64,000 nucleotides of DNA from Dimorphilus gyrociliatus (lineage: Eukaryota > Annelida > Polychaeta > Dinophilidae): the NCBI GenBank assembly GCA_904063045.1, contig CAJFCJ010000009.1:228942-292941 (forward strand), in the 5' to 3' direction. A program made the translations under genes and the position numbers. The notes beneath the pieces were generated by a model that was given only the letters and a program-made list of their open reading frames with translations, had not been told where the DNA came from and did not search any database. This document shows, piece by piece, positions 60,830-64,000 of the stretch (position 1 is the stretch's first letter; the number at the start of each line of letters is the position of its first letter).

Positions 60830-62572
60830 TGAATTCTTTAAAACTGTGAAAAAAAAACTATCATTTTCTATCAAGAATCAATTTCTTTGAATATTCTTTG
60901 TGAAGTTAGTAAAAATGTAACAATTAGTTTCAACTTGAATTTAATAAGTAAACTGGAGTGAATGTAGTAAGCTCAAGGGAAAATATTAATAGGAGTGATT
61001 ATCGTTTCTTCATTTTATGCTATGTATAAATTTTTCTAAATAAGGAAGCCGTCTCTAAATTATAAAATACCAAGATTAAATTGCATTAGTAAAAATTTTT
61101 AGATACAAGAAAATATTTGATAGACATGTTACGTACGCTTTTTAGTACTCATGAATAAATTCCAAAGAAAGTCTGTTTTACAGCTATAATTCCAAATAAA
61201 AGCTCAAGATGTTTATTATCTGATCGTCGTGAGCCACTACACAACTTTTAAAAAAGCTAAAGTTGTCAAGGACAACTACATCAACTACGACTGGCTGGAT
61301 TTTAGTTCTTTATCGTTCACTCAATATATATTTAGCAGATTAATCTTAAAAATCAATGCATTTTTTAAAAAAAAAGCACAATTATAGATTAAAATTTAAA
61401 AATAATAATATACATTTTCAGGAATGATCTTGTATGCGTATTAACTCTATAAATATCTTACTTTGTTTCATCTACACCGAAATATTGGCGATGGCGGCCA
61501 AGAAAAAACACCAGTTTATTGTCTAGACTGGTTGTGTAAGCGGAAAAATATCATATCAGCTTTGATCAGGAAAGCTTTTTCTGTCCAAAGAATATATCAT
61601 TCTACAATTTATAAAAAGTTTTGAACAGATTTGAATAATAAACATTTAATTTATCATTATGGAAAAAAATTAGTCCTTTTTAAACAACCGCTGTATACCT
61701 CTAGTAATCCAATTCGCTTTCTTATCATACATGTGATAACTTATATCTATATTATAAAACATATATCTATTAAATGTACATGTGTTAAATATATTAAATT
61801 AATCACAGTCTATTCTTATTTTAAAATTCCCATTTAGACCTATATTTCTTAACATATAAATTAGAAATATCTTGAAAGATAATGAACTAATATTCTTGAA
61901 TAATTATTTGTGATATAATATATTTAAAAAATATAACCTCTAAATAATTGTAACAGAAAGATCAAAGCAGCTTTTAAAAGCCGGTCAGGGCAATTTACAT
62001 TTTACGTAAACTAACCATCATTATACCAAACTTATTGTACTATAAAAAATGCTTCCGCAAATCTACTCACAAAATAGGCCAAATATAGTAAATCTCTCAC
62101 TCAAAAATAGCTTTTTTTAGATGCGATCTCTTGAAAAACCAACTAAAATTTTTAATTTGTTGGACGCTTTCGTAAGTTCTTCAAATATCGTTCGCTGTCG
62201 AATCGATTCCAGTATGGACACTGTAAGATTATGCGTTAGTTGCAATTTATTTGAAATGAACTTTTCTCTCTTCGAAGTTTTTTATTTTCACACAAAGAAA
62301 TCATACTTTTGGAATAAGTAAAGGATAAAAAGATTTTTACATATACTATTATATTGTTTGTGGCTGTAAAATTATGATTTTATAATAAGAAAGTAGTTAA
62401 AAGATGTAATCGCCATTTTGAAAGTATTACTTTCGTATTTTTTCTGCTCTCATAGCATTTGAGCTTCCGGGCACCACTGGGCTCTTCCGATATTCGTTCT
62501 CATGTCAGAACTTTTATCTGCTTATATCTCTGTCAAAATTAAAGAAGGAAAAGCAATTTCAACATTGTTAAA
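60830..62572. other. Gene-free spacer upstream of SMARCD and of the snoRNA host gene
   Basis: About 1.7 kb, AT-rich. Short frames (61631-61837, 62121-62321, plus) show no conserved-looking content. The promoter and first exon of the snoRNA host gene probably lie near its right end (62400-62570). Confidence 0.45.
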
Positions 62573-62737
62573 ATGAAGAAACAGAAAAGTTTGTGGTTTC
62601 TGAATTTAGACTACTTTCGAAGATAGTTAGAACCACGTGGCTGAAACTCGCGAAAAAAATTTCTTGTTATAGAAATATTCAACGACTGGGAAAAGTAAGA
62701 AAAGCAAAATTTCTTTTTTAAAGTATTGTAATATTTT

Positions 62738-62795
62738 ATGATGAATTTACCTTCACTCGCCGTGATGATTTTAATGAAATCAATGTAGGTACTGA
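62738..62795 (+). ncRNA. C/D-box snoRNA, copy 1 (type A)
   Basis: C box ATGATGA at 62738-62744, C'-like GTGATGA at 62762-62768, D box CTGA at 62792-62795; 58-nt core. Lies 43 nt after the donor of exon 62673-62694. The segment TTCACTCGCCG before C' is antisense to the conserved LSU rRNA stretch CGGCGAGTGAA. Type A carries AATCAATGTAGGTA before the D box. Confidence 0.75.
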
Positions 62796-62952
62796 ACTTC
62801 TTCAGTTTCTAAGATTGTTAGTTCAAAATAAAATGACAAGAGTTATCAAATGTACATTTCTTTACAGATTAAAGATGATGGGTTGAAGAGGCAATGGAAA
62901 CTCAGTTTGGTTAGGTAGGTGTTCGCTTGCATTTAAATTTGTTAAAAATACC

Positions 62953-63010
62953 ATGATGAATTTACCTTCACTCGCCGTGATGATTTTAATGAAATCACTG
63001 TTGGTACTGA
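62953..63010 (+). ncRNA. C/D-box snoRNA, copy 2 (type B)
   Basis: C box 62953-62959, C' 62977-62983, D box 63007-63010. Same core and LSU-antisense segment as copy 1. Type B carries AATCACTGTTGGTA before the D box. In the intron 62915-63077. Confidence 0.75.
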
Positions 63011-63167
63011 TTAATCTCCAACTTAGTTTAATATGAATTGAAATAGTCATCCCTCTAAAATTTCTTAATTTTTACAGAACAAAGACGACTTCTTCAAAAA
63101 AAAGAATTATATCTTCTGAAACTCTCAAAGTAAGTGCTTGTTGCCTTAATCTTTCGTTTTCATTTTT

Positions 63168-63225
63168 ATGATGAATTTACCTTCACTCGCCGTGATGATT
63201 TTAATGAAATCAATGTAGGTACTGA
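63168..63225 (+). ncRNA. C/D-box snoRNA, copy 3 (type A)
   Basis: C box 63168-63174, D box 63222-63225; core identical to copy 1 by eye. In the intron 63130-63297. Confidence 0.75.
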
Positions 63226-63371
63226 ACTTCTTCAGTTTCTAAGATTTCTAGTTAAAGATAAAATTGCAAGAGTTATCAAATGTACATTTCTTTACAGATT
63301 AAAGATGTTGGCTTGAACACTCAGCTTCGTTAGGTAGGTGTTCGCTTGCATTTAAATTTGTAAAAATTACT

Positions 63372-63429
63372 ATGATGAATTTACCTTCACTCGCCGTGAT
63401 GATTTTAATGAAATCACTGTTGGTACTGA
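63372..63429 (+). ncRNA. C/D-box snoRNA, copy 4 (type B)
   Basis: C box 63372-63378, D box 63426-63429; core identical to copy 2 by eye. In the intron 63334-63498. Confidence 0.75.
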
Positions 63430-63585
63430 TAAATCTCCAACCTAATTTAATAAGCAATGAAGTAGACTTCCTTCTTAAATTCTTAAAATTTTTTACAGAA
63501 TAAGGACGACTATTTAAAAAAAAAAATTTCATCTACTCTTATCCTCGATGTAAGTGCTTGTGTCTTTCTTTTTATTTTTATTTTT

Positions 63586-63643
63586 ATGATGAATTTACCT
63601 TCACTCGCCGTGATGATTCTCATGAAATCACTGTTGGTACTGA
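63586..63643 (+). ncRNA. C/D-box snoRNA, copy 5 (type B variant)
   Basis: C box 63586-63592, D box 63640-63643. Differs from copy 2 only after C' (GATTCTCATGAAATC for GATTTTAATGAAATC). In the intron 63550-63708. Confidence 0.75.
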
Positions 63644-63865
63644 TTTACTTATTATTAGGCAGTAATTTATTTTAAAACGAACAAACAATAATATATCTTT
63701 AATACAGATCGGCATGGACGGCAGAATGATTCTGAATAACTCGAATTTGAATCATAAAGAATTAAATTCGATTGGATTTAAAAGCTACTGAAAAAAATAT
63801 AGAAAAAACGAAAACAAATTAAAGAGTTTATACAATCATTAAAATTAATAAAATTCTTCAACAAG

Positions 63866-64000
63866 TTAACTTAAGTTTTCTGTCATGAAAGTTTTCTCGT
63901 TAAAATTTACTATTTTTTCGTCGGTCTTTTCCTCTTTTTCTTCTTCGCCCTCGCTACTGTTATTACTTTCACTATCACTACCGCTAGTGTCTTCGTCACT
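63866..64000 (-). CDS. Acidic C-terminus of a minus-strand protein (partial, continues off the right edge)
   Basis: Reading in from the right edge, 44 codons are open and end at TAA (63866-63868). The sequence is Asp/Glu/Ser-rich (SDEDTSGSDSESNNSSEGEE) and closes with KIVNFNEKTFMTENLS. Acidic Ser-rich tails suit nuclear or nucleolar proteins and CK2 sites; no identity can be given. Convergent with the snoRNA host gene. Confidence 0.55.
   Translation of the reverse strand, partial: SDEDTSGSDSESNNSSEGEEEKEEKTDEKIVNFNEKTFMTENLS

Larger units (their letters stand above)
62673..63840 (+). ncRNA. Spliced snoRNA host gene (noncoding, UHG/GAS5-like architecture)
   Basis: A chain of short exons with consensus acceptors and donors on the plus strand: 62673-62694, 62868-62914, 63078-63129, 63298-63333, 63499-63549 and 63709 to about 63840. 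Every intron between them carries one copy of the same C/D-box snoRNA. Exons carry stops in all frames (for example ATTAAAGATG...TTGA) and are poorly conserved, whereas the intronic cores are nearly identical: the reverse of a protein gene and the hallmark of snoRNA host genes. Exons 62868 and 63298 are related, as are 63078 and 63499, so a two-exon/two-intron unit of about 420-430 bp was duplicated. The first exon and promoter are not defined. Confidence 0.75.

Noticed and set aside
62862-63532. Repeated minus-strand peptide (SDFIKIITASEGKF) in several frames of the 62.7-63.6 kb repeats
   Set aside because: It is the reverse strand of the snoRNA core. Conservation stops at the C and D boxes, and splice sites and box motifs all point to plus-strand RNA genes.

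Overview
The window is nuclear DNA from an animal with a small, dense genome. About 26 protein genes sit in 64 kb. Most introns are 45-150 bp, neighbouring genes are often only tens to hundreds of bp apart, and the base composition is AT-rich. Gene content (Dicer, ECT2, SMARCD, INAFM, claudin-like, Ly6/uPAR, MEIG1, STPG4, front-end desaturase) is bilaterian. The many conserved introns suggest a slow-evolving spiralian-type lineage, for example a miniature annelid, but that assignment is inference.

Layout. 0-7 kb: Dicer (minus, runs off the left edge) with an ATPase-dead helicase domain. 7.5-11.2 kb: ALKBH6, a claudin-like tetraspan, an INAFM protein and ANKRD16. 11.2-13.2 kb: no gene seen. 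13.2-21.4 kb: RBM28, STARD10 and PGM2; PGM2 carries two mutually exclusive versions of one exon. 21.5-26.7 kb: a GH27 alpha-N-acetylgalactosaminidase, STPG4, a Ly6 protein and an unrecognised gene. 27-39 kb: COG8, ECT2 and COG1. 39-45 kb: GCSH, then a tandem array of ARF-type GTPases: a pseudo-GTPase, a normal ARF, a nearly identical copy lacking the catalytic Gln, and a relic. 45.4-50.6 kb: alpha-SNAP (again with a duplicated, apparently alternative exon), an unrecognised gene, MEIG1 and an NHL-repeat protein. 51-58 kb: a cytochrome b5-fusion desaturase, SPTLC1, SLC25A19 and a carboxymuconolactone-decarboxylase-type protein. 58.4-60.8 kb: SMARCD. 62.5-63.8 kb: a spliced, apparently noncoding host gene whose successive introns each hold a copy of one C/D-box snoRNA. 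Right edge: the acidic C-terminus of a minus-strand gene.

Functional themes: vesicle traffic (COG1, COG8, ARF array, alpha-SNAP), lipid metabolism (desaturase, SPTLC1, STARD10), ribosome biogenesis (RBM28, snoRNA array) and sperm/axoneme (STPG4, MEIG1). Exon models were assembled by eye from splice sites, reading phase and recalled family conservation. Nearly all multi-exon models close in frame from ATG to stop, which is the main internal check.
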